A stretch of 64,000 nt of DNA from NCBI GenBank assembly GCA_963805705.1, contig CAWDVH010000001.1, positions 2,790,001-2,854,000 of the forward strand. Direction: 5' to 3'. The stretch comes from CAWDVH01 sp963805705. GTDB lineage: Bacteria > Actinomycetota > Actinomycetes > Streptosporangiales > Streptosporangiaceae. Position numbers and translations under genes: made by a program. Below, one piece after another: positions 7,896-16,362 of this stretch (position 1 is its first letter; each line of letters starts with the position of its first letter). The notes below the pieces were generated by a model. That model had not been told where the DNA came from, did not search any database, and worked only from the letters and a program-made list of their open reading frames with translations.

Positions 7896-10400
7896 TCACT
7901 CAAGCACCCGGCGGGCGATTGATGGTGGCTTGCGCCCGGCCAGGATCCAGCCGGTGAGGGCGGCGGCGACGGGAACGCCGACAACTGTGATGGCGAGGTA
8001 CACCAGTGGCACCCGGCTCAGGGCGCCGGGGTCGCTGAGGTGTCCGGCGACCAGCGCCAGGTAGGCACCGGCGGATCCGAGCAGCGCGCCGAGAAGGGCG
8101 AGCCCCCCGGCCGTGGTGGCGGTGAGCGTGCGCCGGGTCCTGCGGGTCGCTCCGGCGGCGGTGAGGGTGCGCAGGTCGCCGGCGGCCTCGGCGCGGATCA
8201 GCGCGACGGTCATGGCGAGGACGCCAAGGGCGAGCAGTGCCCCGGCGGCCGTCGCTGCGGCGCTGATCGTGGCGAGTGAGGCCTGGCTGTTCCTGGCCTC
8301 GATGATCAGGCCCGATTTCGCGGCCACGTCCCGTGCTGCGGCGAGCTGCGCGGCGGTGAAGGGCTCGCCGGACTGGACGAGCCAGCCCGACTGCATCTGT
8401 GTCCAGCCTCGCCGGTGCAGGCCGCCTGGGGTCATGAGCGAGGTTGGCTGGGATGAGTAGGACGGGGCCCGGATCCGCTGCACGCGGGTGATGGTCGCGA
8501 AGGTGGAGGGTGTGGTGACCACGAGCTGCCCCGCCTGGGCGGTGAGGAAGTCGGTGGATGGGGCGATCGTGGCGGAGCTGACCCCGAGGTAGCGGAGCAC
8601 GGCCGGGGTGGCGACATACAGGGGGATCGTGCTGTAGGACCCTCCTCGCCCGGCAGCGGCCGGGTTCTGCGGTGCGCCCAGGCTGGCTACCGGCCGTCCG
8701 GCCGGGCTGCCCTGGCCGCCGGCCTGCGGCTTGTCGGCGGGGTTGACGGGCATGTCGAGGGCGATTGCTTCGGGGTGATGCAGTGGCGCGGCGATCTGGT
8801 GCACGGCTGCGGCCAGGACGCTCAGCTGGGCGGGCGTCCTGGCCGGGACGACCGGGCCATCCGGGCCATCTCCGCCCTCTGCCGGGCCGATCCAGACCAG
8901 GATCTGGGTGGCCGGCAGGTTGCCCGCATCGGCGGCGGTCTTGTCGGCGGCCGAGCTGATGATGATCGCCGCGCTGATCCCGAGGGCGAGGCTGATCGCG
9001 GCCAGGGCCGCCCCGGTCCGGGCCTGTTGCCGGCCCAGGTCTCGCAGCGCCAGCCGCACCGCGACCGGCGCGCGACCGCCCAGCGCGGCGAGTGCCCGGA
9101 TGGCCAGCGGGCTGATGAGCAGGATCCCCAGGGTGATCGCCAGCGCGCCGGCGATGATCAGCGGAGGGCGGGTCTGGTCGGCCAGACCCAGGCAGCCCAC
9201 GCCGGCCACGATCATCAGGGCGGCGAGCATGGCCGGGCGATGCGCGGGCCTGGGCCGCGGCGGCCGGGCTGACAGGGCGAGCATGACCGGTAGCCGGGCG
9301 GCGGCCCGCGCTGGCCACCATGCTGCGGCAGTCGCCGTCACGACGGCGAGCAACATGCCCAGCGCGATCAGGTCCCACGGGATAGCGAGCCGGTCGATCC
9401 GGTGCCCGGCGAACGCCTCCAGGCCCCTCGCGGCCACAATCCACGCCGCCAGCCCGACGACGGTCCCGGCCACGGCGGCGATGACGCCCACGACGGCTCC
9501 GCCGGCAACCATGACCATCCGAAGCTGCTTGCGCGTCGCCCCGATCGCGGCGAGCATGCCGAGCTGGCGCTGGCGGCGCGCGGCGATAACGGCGAAGCCT
9601 GCGGCTGCTACCAGGGAGATCAGCAGCAGCAGGACCGTGACAGCACCGAGCACGCCGCCGGCGACTGCTCCCTGGGTGCTGGCGCCCTGCGCCTGCCATA
9701 CCAGCGGGCCGCCGAAACCGGCGAGGAAGCTGCTGAAACTGGCGGGGCTGGCGTTCAGCAGCACCGTCACCGACTGTGGCGGGCCCGCGCCCGAGGGCGC
9801 GACGAGGACGAACTGGTCACTCAGGTCGCTGGGATTCTCGACGATGCCGGTCACCGTCTGGTGATGGCCGCCGAGGGACACGGGGGAGCCGATACGCAGC
9901 TGGAGAGTCTGGGCTATCTGGCCGGTGACGGCGGCTTGCCCGGCGCCTGCGGGGTAGCGGCCCTGGGTCAGGGCGATCATCGGGCCGCTGAAGGGTCCAT
10001 GCGGATCTTCTGCCCGGAACTCGACCGTCTGGGCTGAGCCAGGAATCGGCACGAACCAGCGGCCGATCACCTGAATGGTCCCGAACGCCTTCCTGGCGGC
10101 CGCGATGTCTGTCGCCAGGACCTTCGGGTTGGAACCGTCGAACTGCAGCAGGTGGTTGGCGGAGCCGAACTGCGGTCCGGGCCGGGACGCCACGTTGTAG
10201 GCAGCGGACACGCTGAAGGCAGCCGCCGCGACCGTGAGGATCAGCAGCGCGAGGACCAGGATCTGCTGCCGCCACTCGCGGCGGAACAGCCGCCACGCCC
10301 AGCGGGCCACGGCCCGCCGGGCCGGGACGCCGCCGCCCGCCCGGCCGGACAGGACCGCCCGGCCGGACTGGACCGGCCGGTCACGCAACGTCGCGTTCAT
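7896..10400 (-). CDS. FtsX-type ABC transporter permease (two FtsX repeats)
   Basis: 834 residues. The start at 10400 (MNATLRDRPVQSGRAV) overlaps the stop of the upstream ATPase gene by four bases (ATGA), which decides it over an upstream frame to 10499. An N-terminal membrane helix (LVLALLILTVAAAAFSVSA) is followed by a periplasmic-type domain and a three-helix FtsX block with ARRQRQLGMLAAIGATRKQL. A second periplasmic-type domain and a second FtsX block (TLTAAGATRRTRR) complete it. This duplicated layout is that of MacB/LolCE-like or antibiotic-peptide exporters of actinobacteria. Together with the adjacent ATPase and PadR regulator it probably forms a regulated efflux or lipoprotein-extraction transporter; the substrate cannot be inferred. 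Confidence 0.9.
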   Translation of the reverse strand: MNATLRDRPVQSGRAVLSGRAGGGVPARRAVARWAWRLFRREWRQQILVLALLILTVAAAAFSVSAAYNVASRPGPQFGSANHLLQFDGSNPKVLATDIAAARKAFGTIQVIGRWFVPIPGSAQTVEFRAEDPHGPFSGPMIALTQGRYPAGAGQAAVTGQIAQTLQLRIGSPVSLGGHHQTVTGIVENPSDLSDQFVLVAPSGAGPPQSVTVLLNASPASFSSFLAGFGGPLVWQAQGASTQGAVAGGVLGAVTVLLLLISLVAAAGFAVIAARRQRQLGMLAAIGATRKQLRMVMVAGGAVVGVIAAVAGTVVGLAAWIVAARGLEAFAGHRIDRLAIPWDLIALGMLLAVVTATAAAWWPARAAARLPVMLALSARPPRPRPAHRPAMLAALMIVAGVGCLGLADQTRPPLIIAGALAITLGILLISPLAIRALAALGGRAPVAVRLALRDLGRQQARTGAALAAISLALGISAAIIISSAADKTAADAGNLPATQILVWIGPAEGGDGPDGPVVPARTPAQLSVLAAAVHQIAAPLHHPEAIALDMPVNPADKPQAGGQGSPAGRPVASLGAPQNPAAAGRGGSYSTIPLYVATPAVLRYLGVSSATIAPSTDFLTAQAGQLVVTTPSTFATITRVQRIRAPSYSSQPTSLMTPGGLHRRGWTQMQSGWLVQSGEPFTAAQLAAARDVAAKSGLIIEARNSQASLATISAAATAAGALLALGVLAMTVALIRAEAAGDLRTLTAAGATRRTRRTLTATTAGGLALLGALLGSAGAYLALVAGHLSDPGALSRVPLVYLAITVVGVPVAAALTGWILAGRKPPSIARRVLE

Positions 10401-11122
10401 CGCTGCGGGCCGGGTGTGAGCAGCGATTCGGGGCCCGGCGCCGTCCGGGTCTGGTCGATGAGGCGCCCGTCTCGCAGGAACAGGACCCGGTCGGCGCACG
10501 ACGCGAACTGCGCGTCATGAGTCACGACTACCCCGGCCGCCCCGCGCCGGCAGGCGGCCAGCAGAAGCCGCATGACAGCCTCGCCATTCACCGAGTCCAG
10601 GGCGCCAGTCGGCTCGTCGGCGAGCAGGACCTGACGGTCACCCACCACGGCGCGCGCAATCGCCACGCGCTGCCGCTCCCCGCCGGACAGCTCATCGGGA
10701 AACCGGTCAGCCCGGTCAGCAACACCCAGCTCTTCCAGGGCCCTCATTCCCGCCGGGAGCGCGGCCCTCATCCCGACGCCGTCCAGTTCCAGCGGCAGCG
10801 TCACGTTCTCCACCGCGGTCAGCCCGGCGAGCAGGTTGAAGTCCTGGAAGACATAACCGATCAGGCGGCGGCGCAGCTTCGCCTGGTCGTTATCTGAGGC
10901 ACCCGACAGGTCGATCCCGGCCACCAGCACCTGGCCGCCGGTAGGCTCCTCCAGACTGCCCGCGATGGTCAGCAGCGTGCTCTTGCCGGAGCCGCTGGGC
11001 CCCATCACCGCCACCAGCTCACCACCGCTGACCGACAGGCTAACCTGCCGCAGCGCATGCACCTGCGAAGCTCCGGCGTCGTAGACCTTCGACACCTCGC
11101 GCAACTCCAGCATCGTCGTCAT
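10397..11122 (-). CDS. ABC transporter ATP-binding protein, LolD/MacB class
   Basis: 241 residues. Walker A GPSGSGKST, Q-loop in YVFQDFNLL, signature LSGGERQRVAIARA, Walker B VLLADEPTGALD and H-loop VVTHD are all intact, so the subunit should hydrolyse ATP. The start ATG at 11122 overlaps the padR stop and the gene's stop overlaps the permease start (four bases each). The three genes are therefore translationally coupled in the order padR-ATPase-permease. Confidence 0.95.
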   Translation of the reverse strand: MTTMLELREVSKVYDAGASQVHALRQVSLSVSGGELVAVMGPSGSGKSTLLTIAGSLEEPTGGQVLVAGIDLSGASDNDQAKLRRRLIGYVFQDFNLLAGLTAVENVTLPLELDGVGMRAALPAGMRALEELGVADRADRFPDELSGGERQRVAIARAVVGDRQVLLADEPTGALDSVNGEAVMRLLLAACRRGAAGVVVTHDAQFASCADRVLFLRDGRLIDQTRTAPGPESLLTPGPQR

Positions 11123-11715
11123 CGCAGTGCCCCCGCTCCGCCCGTTCGCACGGCCACTGCACCCTCGACACCCACCGCAGGCAGGCTGGCCGGACCGGGC
11201 GGCGGATGCAGTCTCAGCCGGGTGTCGGCCGCATCTAGCCAGCGGACAATCCCGTCCAGCCGGAACAACTCGGCGTCAGCGACGAGCGCCAGCCCGATAT
11301 CGTCCTCTGCGGCCTCCATCTTCAGGTGTGAGTACCGCTGCATCAGCTCGATCATGTGCCGCCGATGGGCCTGCACGATCTCGTGCACATCAGCCCCCGG
11401 CACCCGCAGGCTGACCAGCACCTTGATGACAAGCTCGTCCCGCGGCGGAGGGACGTCGCCGGCGGGAGTGCGAAGCCAGCCGTCCAGCTCGGCACTCCCG
11501 GCCGGGGTGATCACAAACCTTTTCTGCGGCCCCGCCCGTCGCTCGTCGCCGGACTCCACCAGCCCGTCGCGCTCGAGGCGCTGCAAGGTGATGTACACCT
11601 GCCCCACGTTCAGCGGCCACACCTCGCCGGTTCGTTCCTCAAACTCCTGCTGCAGCCGCAGACCGTGTTTCGGCCCCTCGCTCAGCAGCGCCAGCAGGGC
11701 ATGCCGGACGCTCAC
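11119..11715 (-). CDS. PadR family transcriptional regulator
   Basis: 198 residues from a GTG at 11715, preceded by GGAG at seven-base spacing. The N-terminal winged helix reads LLALLSEGPKHGLRLQQEFE...WPLNVGQVYITLQRLERDGL, the PadR signature with the conserved GxxYxxLxRLE wing. The C-terminal half (VSLRVPGADVHEIVQAHRRHMIELMQRY) is the helical dimerisation domain of the Vir-like subgroup. PadR proteins commonly repress neighbouring transporter genes and are released by the transported compound. The overlap with the ATPase gene fits local autoregulation. Confidence 0.93.
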   Translation of the reverse strand: MSVRHALLALLSEGPKHGLRLQQEFEERTGEVWPLNVGQVYITLQRLERDGLVESGDERRAGPQKRFVITPAGSAELDGWLRTPAGDVPPPRDELVIKVLVSLRVPGADVHEIVQAHRRHMIELMQRYSHLKMEAAEDDIGLALVADAELFRLDGIVRWLDAADTRLRLHPPPGPASLPAVGVEGAVAVRTGGAGALR

Positions 11716-11736
11716 CGGTTACTCCAGACGCTCATC

Positions 11737-11759
11737 ATAACCATTAGCATACTCGTTAT
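11737..11759 (-). promoter_or_regulatory. AT-rich promoter/operator region of the padR operon
   Basis: Read on the minus strand, this AT-rich island has the inverted repeat ATAAC-N13-GTTAT, with a -10-like TATGAT just downstream (GGTTATGATGAG). It lies about 20-45 bases upstream of the padR start in otherwise very GC-rich DNA. Position and symmetry suggest a promoter overlapped by a regulator site. It does not match the classic ATGT/ACAT PadR box exactly. Confidence 0.4.
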
Positions 11760-11896
11760 AGTAACCCGCCGCTGATGCGAGCGAGCCGTCCCGGCCTCTG
11801 TCTCCACAAGAACAGGCCTGACAGCCGGCCAGGATCCTCATGAAGATCGCCCGCATATCATGCATGACCGGATGTCCAGGAGTGCGGGCCGGCGGT

Positions 11897-12412
11897 CTAG
11901 AGCCATCCGAGGAACGTCATCAGTTCCCGTGTGACGATCCGGATGGGGCGGTCATTGTCGATGAGCACATCTTCCAGGCCAGCGCCCTGCGAGGCCGCGA
12001 TCGAGGCCGCCGCCTCCTGCAGGTCGTCGTGGCGGCCGCTGGTGACATCGCTGGCCAGGCGCCGTTCGATATCCGCCAGCGGGACGGCCAGGCGCGCGAC
12101 TTTCAGCGGCATCCCCAGCGTCTCCCGCACCTGCCGTACCTCGCGGGCATCGCGGACGAAATAGGCCAGCACGAACAGCCTGATCCCGGCCCGCCGGAAG
12201 TTCGCCACCACCGCGGCCAGGTTCTGCAGCATCAGCCCGAATTCCTCCCGGCGGCCGCCGCCGGTGCCGGCCCACGACAGGTAGTCCAGGTCCAGCAGCG
12301 CGAACGGCTCGCCCTGCCGCTCCAGCAGCCAGGCCAGCTCCGCAGCGACCGTGCTCTTGCCCGACCCGTACACCCCCGTGATCAGGACACCCTCAGCGCT
12401 GCGTCGCCCCAC
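11897..12412 (-). CDS. P-loop NTPase, small kinase-like
   Basis: 171 residues. It opens with a Walker A loop, VLITGVYGSGKST, followed by a helix and the aspartate-bearing strand FALLDLDYLSWAG. It ends with helical segments resembling adenylyl-sulfate or nucleoside kinases. There is no full sensor or lid signature to fix the substrate. The context (monocistronic, convergent or divergent neighbours) does not help. Cytosolic phosphotransferase is the best general call. Confidence 0.75.
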   Translation of the reverse strand: MGRRSAEGVLITGVYGSGKSTVAAELAWLLERQGEPFALLDLDYLSWAGTGGGRREEFGLMLQNLAAVVANFRRAGIRLFVLAYFVRDAREVRQVRETLGMPLKVARLAVPLADIERRLASDVTSGRHDDLQEAAASIAASQGAGLEDVLIDNDRPIRIVTRELMTFLGWL

Positions 12413-12543
12413 CAGCCCAGCCTAAAGGCCCGTACCGGAAACTCACGCCGGCGCCCAGAGCGGCACGAGGATGGCGCCGGGGCCGTGGCGATCCGAGCTG
12501 GCATCGGCTGGCCCGGCGGGTGGGTTCCGGGGAGACTGTGGTC

Positions 12544-13323
12544 GTGGTGGCCGAAACTGAAGAGCAGCGCAGGCGGCGGGAGCAGCTGCGGTGTCTTTTC
12601 GACGGCATCGCCGGGCGGTATGACGCCAGCCGCCAGGGCTATCCCGCCGAGATCGTTGATGCCGTTTGCGCGGGTTCCGGGGTCGGCCCGGGTGCCGATG
12701 TGCTCGAGATCGGCTGTGGTACGGGTCAGCTCACCCGGGAACTGGCCGGCCGGGCGCTGCGCCTGACCGCGATCGATATCGGCGCGGCGATGATCCAGGT
12801 GGCCCGGTGCAACGTGGCGGACCCGATGGCCCGGTTCCGGGTGTGCTCGTTTGAGGACTTCGCGGACAGCGGGCATCTCGATCTCATCGTGTCGGCCACG
12901 GCCTTCCACTGGGTCGATCCCGGCATCGGCTTGGCCAAGGCCGCGCGGCTGCTGCGGCCCGGTGGCTGGCTGGCGCTGATAACCACCGAAGAGCGCTATC
13001 CCGAACCGCTCCGGACGCAGCTGCGGGAGCTATGGATGAGATACAGCCGCCGGATCGTGAGGACAGCCGGCCAGCCGACCTGGGTCGCAGCGCTGCGGGA
13101 AACCAGCTTGTTCGGTGAGACGGCCGAGCTGCTTCACACCAGGGCCCTGCGGCTGCCCGTGCAGGCAGTCACGGACGTCGAGCGCACTCGGGCCACGTTC
13201 CTCAGCTACAGCCAACAGGACCAGGCAGACTTCACCGCTGGCCTCAGCTCGCTTCTGGAGCCCAGCTCCCACATCGACGTAGTACAGGAAACCCTTCTCG
13301 CCATGGCACCGGCAGCCACCTGA
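12544..13323 (+). CDS. Class I SAM-dependent methyltransferase
   Basis: About 259 residues. Start is ambiguous among several GTGs; 12544 is chosen because GGGGAG ends nine bases upstream, while 12520 would add eight residues. FDGIAGRYDASRQGYP is the usual entry of the UbiE/Methyltransf_11 family. Motif I is VLEIGCGTGQLT, an acidic residue follows at AIDIGAAM, and motif III is LLRPGGWLALI. FHWVDP is typical of the Tam/BioC-like small-molecule subgroup. Substrate unknown. Confidence 0.88.
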   Translation: MVAETEEQRRRREQLRCLFDGIAGRYDASRQGYPAEIVDAVCAGSGVGPGADVLEIGCGTGQLTRELAGRALRLTAIDIGAAMIQVARCNVADPMARFRVCSFEDFADSGHLDLIVSATAFHWVDPGIGLAKAARLLRPGGWLALITTEERYPEPLRTQLRELWMRYSRRIVRTAGQPTWVAALRETSLFGETAELLHTRALRLPVQAVTDVERTRATFLSYSQQDQADFTAGLSSLLEPSSHIDVVQETLLAMAPAAT

Positions 13324-13532
13324 CGATAGCGCCAGATCCCCCGCGCCCTGCACGCCGATTAACCCGAACCCGCACGCCAGGCGACATGAGCGGATGTGGT
13401 CGCGGCCGACGAGGTGACCGCGTGAGTCTGTCTGTCCGGCGTCTCGCGTGCCGGAGAATGGCGTCATGTGGACATCCGGATCCCTTGCGCTGCGTGGCGA
13501 GACTAGCCAGCGGGCCGTTTACGGAGCGTTCA

Positions 13533-14453
13533 GTGACGCCGAGTGAGTTGATGGAGCGGCTGTCCGGGCTGCGAAGAGCGCAGATTGGCGGGCAGCGGGC
13601 GCCGCATAAGCCTCTGCTGTTGTTGTGGCTGTTCGCCAGGTTCGCGGCCACCGGTTCGGCACGGGCGCCTTATGCCGAGGCTGTGGATCCGGTGAGCCAG
13701 CTCATCAACGACTTCGGGCCGCCGGTCAGAAGCCCGGCGCTGGAGCGCCAGCGAGCAGCCATGCCCTTCGTGCACCTTGAGCGTGAACTATGGGAGCTTC
13801 GCGATCGCAATGGCGATGACATTGGCCCAGATGCGCCCGAAAGAACGCGATGGCTGCTTGATCATGGCGCCGTTGGCCAGCTCCGGCCCGAAGTCACCGC
13901 TCTTCTTGCTGGCAGCACGACCCTGGCCGCAGCCGCGCGGCTGCTCTTGGACCAGCACTTCACGCCGATGCTTAGCGAGATGATTTGCGCAGCAGTCAAT
14001 CTTGATCTTCCCATTCTCGAGGTACCTCAGATCTCGCGGGCGGCGGTGCGTCGGCCACGCGCGCCGGGCTTCGCCGAGCAGGTTCTGCGCGCCTACGCTT
14101 ACCGGTGCGCGATGTGCGGATTCGACGGCAGGCTCGGCCGCAATCCCGTTGCCATCGAAGGTGCGCACGTGCGCTGGCACAGCCAGGACGGCCCAGACGA
14201 CCTCGCGAACGCGATCGCGTTGTGCTCACTGCACCACGCGCTCTTCGACTGCGGCGTCCTCGGCCTCAGCCCGGACCTGCGGATGACCGTATCTCCGCTC
14301 TATGTCGCGACCAGCCAGGCAGGCCGGGCCATCGACGCCCTCGCCGGCCAGCCGCTACTGAACGTCCGGCCAGGCCAGCCGTCCGTCGACGTCCTCTACG
14401 TCAACTGGCACACGATCCAGGTCTTCAAAAGCCACGGCCACCGGGCCGCCTGA
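13533..14453 (+). CDS. HNH restriction endonuclease with phosphorothioate-DNA-binding (SBD-like) N-domain
   Basis: 306 residues from the GTG at 13533, which follows GGAG at six-base spacing; the frame runs upstream to 13386 with no family resemblance. The N-terminal part contains RAPHKPLLLLWLFARF, the conserved helix of the sulfur-binding domain family that reads phosphorothioated DNA. The C-terminal HNH nuclease runs from CAMCGFDGRLGRNPVAIEGA through HVRWH to LCSLHHALFDCGVLGL; it has paired CxxC-type zinc ligands and catalytic histidines. The layout matches ScoMcrA-like type IV enzymes that cut phosphorothioate-modified foreign DNA. No dnd modification genes are nearby, as expected for a type IV enzyme. 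Confidence 0.85.
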   Translation: MTPSELMERLSGLRRAQIGGQRAPHKPLLLLWLFARFAATGSARAPYAEAVDPVSQLINDFGPPVRSPALERQRAAMPFVHLERELWELRDRNGDDIGPDAPERTRWLLDHGAVGQLRPEVTALLAGSTTLAAAARLLLDQHFTPMLSEMICAAVNLDLPILEVPQISRAAVRRPRAPGFAEQVLRAYAYRCAMCGFDGRLGRNPVAIEGAHVRWHSQDGPDDLANAIALCSLHHALFDCGVLGLSPDLRMTVSPLYVATSQAGRAIDALAGQPLLNVRPGQPSVDVLYVNWHTIQVFKSHGHRAA

Positions 14454-14625
14454 GGACGACTCGACCTGCGGCAGAAGCGACATTGGCGGCTCCGGCGCTC
14501 GGGGCTGCCCGGTGCGGGTGAGTGGCCGGAGGTGGTGACCGCGCTGGCCGGGCTGCGATTACCTGGCGGTCAGGGTCACGGCGCTGTGTGCTGGCCTGAA
14601 CTTTTTCGCGCCGTAGGGTGAGGCT

Positions 14626-15474
14626 GTGTTTACGGTCATCAGGCGCTCCGGGGCTGGCGGCCCTTCGCCGGTGAACGGTGCGGTCGGCTTCGCGGTTGAG
14701 GCGGCCGGCCGGGAACTGGCCAGCGGTGAGCTGCTGGCGGGGTCGCGTCTGGGCGATGAGACCGGGCGGCTCATCAACGTCCGGTGGGCGCAGGGCCAGG
14801 CCGAGGCGGCGCGTGCCGTCATCGGCGCGGCCGTGGCCGCGGCCGGGCCGGGTACCGAGCTGCACCTGACCGCTAACGCCGAGGTCGATGACTGGCTGGA
14901 TGACCGGCTCGCGCTGTTCGAGTCGTGCGGGTTCACGCTGTGGCAGGAGAAGGAAGGCTTCTGGTGGGCTGATGGCGGGCAGGATCTGCCGGCACCGCAG
15001 GGCGTCACCGCGCGGACTTTGGCCGAGGTCGGCCGCGAGCGGTTCGCCGGGGTCATCGCGGCGTGCACGGCCGGGACGCTCGACCGGGTCGACGCGGACG
15101 CGATCGGGTCGATGGGGGGCGGCGCCTGGGCTGCCGCGCTGATGGGCGACGCGGCCCGGCCGGGGGAGGAAGACAGCTGGCTGGTCATCGAGAACGCCGC
15201 CGGCGAGGCGGCCGGCTACGTTGCCGTCTGCGCGTTCGGCCCGGACACGGGCACCATCGTGCACATCGGGGTTGTGGGCGGCCATCGCGGTCATGGCTAC
15301 ATCGATCAGCTGCTGCGGCTCGCGAACCGTGCCGCCCGCGCACGGGGCTGGACGGGCATGCTCTCCGACGTCGATGTCGAGAACACGCCGATGCTGGCCG
15401 CTATGGCGCGCAACGGCCACCAGGCCAACAGCCGGCCATGGCACAGATGGATGTACCGGCACGTCACCGCATGA
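14626..15474 (+). CDS. GNAT family N-acetyltransferase
   Basis: 282 residues from a GTG. The C-terminal half carries a GNAT fold: strand IVHIGVVGGHRG, then the acetyl-CoA pyrophosphate loop HRGHGYIDQLL, and LSDVDVENTPMLAAMARNGH near the end. The N-terminal half (residues 1-115) is a degenerate second GNAT-like domain, so it belongs to the two-domain class. The acceptor substrate is unknown. Confidence 0.85.
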   Translation: MFTVIRRSGAGGPSPVNGAVGFAVEAAGRELASGELLAGSRLGDETGRLINVRWAQGQAEAARAVIGAAVAAAGPGTELHLTANAEVDDWLDDRLALFESCGFTLWQEKEGFWWADGGQDLPAPQGVTARTLAEVGRERFAGVIAACTAGTLDRVDADAIGSMGGGAWAAALMGDAARPGEEDSWLVIENAAGEAAGYVAVCAFGPDTGTIVHIGVVGGHRGHGYIDQLLRLANRAARARGWTGMLSDVDVENTPMLAAMARNGHQANSRPWHRWMYRHVTA

Positions 15475-15625
15475 GCCTGTCCGGATGCCGCCACACCCCA
15501 GCACGCCGCTCGATCGGCGGCAGATGAGGGCAGGGGAAGGTCGTCGGCTAGCGGGCCATACCTGAAGTCTCCCGCACCAGCAGCCCGGCGGACCGATCTC
15601 GGCGGACCGGAGCCCCGCTGCGTAT

Positions 15626-15643
15626 CGCGTTCCGCCGAACGCG
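15626..15643. promoter_or_regulatory. Inverted repeat upstream of the urease genes
   Basis: CGCGTTC-cgcc-GAACGCG, a perfect 7-bp dyad about 70 bases before the ureAB ATG and followed by the AT-richer stretch TATGCAATGCTGTGA. It could be an operator or a short hairpin. No matching regulator is in the window. Confidence 0.35.
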
Positions 15644-15711
15644 CTATGCAATGCTGTGACCTGCGAGTTAGCCCTCCTATCCCGTGGCCGCTCGCGAAGA
15701 GGGGTTAACGC

Positions 15712-16362
15712 ATGCACCTGACACCTAAAGAGCAGGAACGGCTCACCATTTTCACTGCCGCCGAGCTGGCCAGGCGCCGCCAGGCGCGCGGGCGCAGGCT
15801 GAACGTCCCCGAGGCGATCGCCATCATCTCCGACGAGGCACTGGAGTGCGCCTGGGACGGGGCGAGCCTGGCGGAAGTGATCGAGCACGCTCAGTCGGTG
15901 CTGGGGCCTGACGACGTGATGGCGGGCGTACGCGAGATTGTCCGGCATCTCGAGATCGACGCCCTGTTCCCGAGCGGAACCGCGCTCGTCACGATCGACG
16001 ACCCCATCGGCGCGCCTTCGCCGCAGGCGGCCGCGGACGCGCCTGGTGCCGTTCGCACGCCAGACGGCACCCTCACCGTGAACGCGGGCCGCGTGACCGT
16101 CGAGCTGGACGTCGCCAACGCCGGCGAAGAGACGGTCTTCGTCTCCTCTCATTATCATTTCTTCGAATGCAACCCGGCGCTGGTCTTCGATCGCCCGGCG
16201 GCACTCGGCATGCGGCTGGATATCGCGGCCGGCACCGCGGTGAGCTGGGATCCCGGCCAGCGCCGCCGGGTCCGCCTGGTCGCGCTGGCCGGTCAGGCAG
16301 TGGCCTACGGGTTCCGCGGCCTCGTCCAGGGAACCGCCGGCGACGGGCACCGTCGTGGCTGA
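15712..16362 (+). CDS. ureAB: Urease gamma-beta fusion subunit (UreAB)
   Basis: 216 residues; ATG 15712 follows GAAGAGGGG. Residues 1-100 are urease gamma (MHLTPKEQERLTIFTAAELA ... FPSGTALVTIDDPI). Residues about 115-216 are urease beta (LTVNAGRVTVELDVANAG, SSHYHFFECNPALVFDR, AAGTAVSWDPGQ, YGFRG). The two are joined by a short Ala-rich linker. Gamma-beta fusion is known in several bacterial ureases. It overlaps ureC by eight bases, indicating coupled translation. Structural role only: the nickel site lies in the alpha subunit. Confidence 0.95.
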   Translation: MHLTPKEQERLTIFTAAELARRRQARGRRLNVPEAIAIISDEALECAWDGASLAEVIEHAQSVLGPDDVMAGVREIVRHLEIDALFPSGTALVTIDDPIGAPSPQAAADAPGAVRTPDGTLTVNAGRVTVELDVANAGEETVFVSSHYHFFECNPALVFDRPAALGMRLDIAAGTAVSWDPGQRRRVRLVALAGQAVAYGFRGLVQGTAGDGHRRG

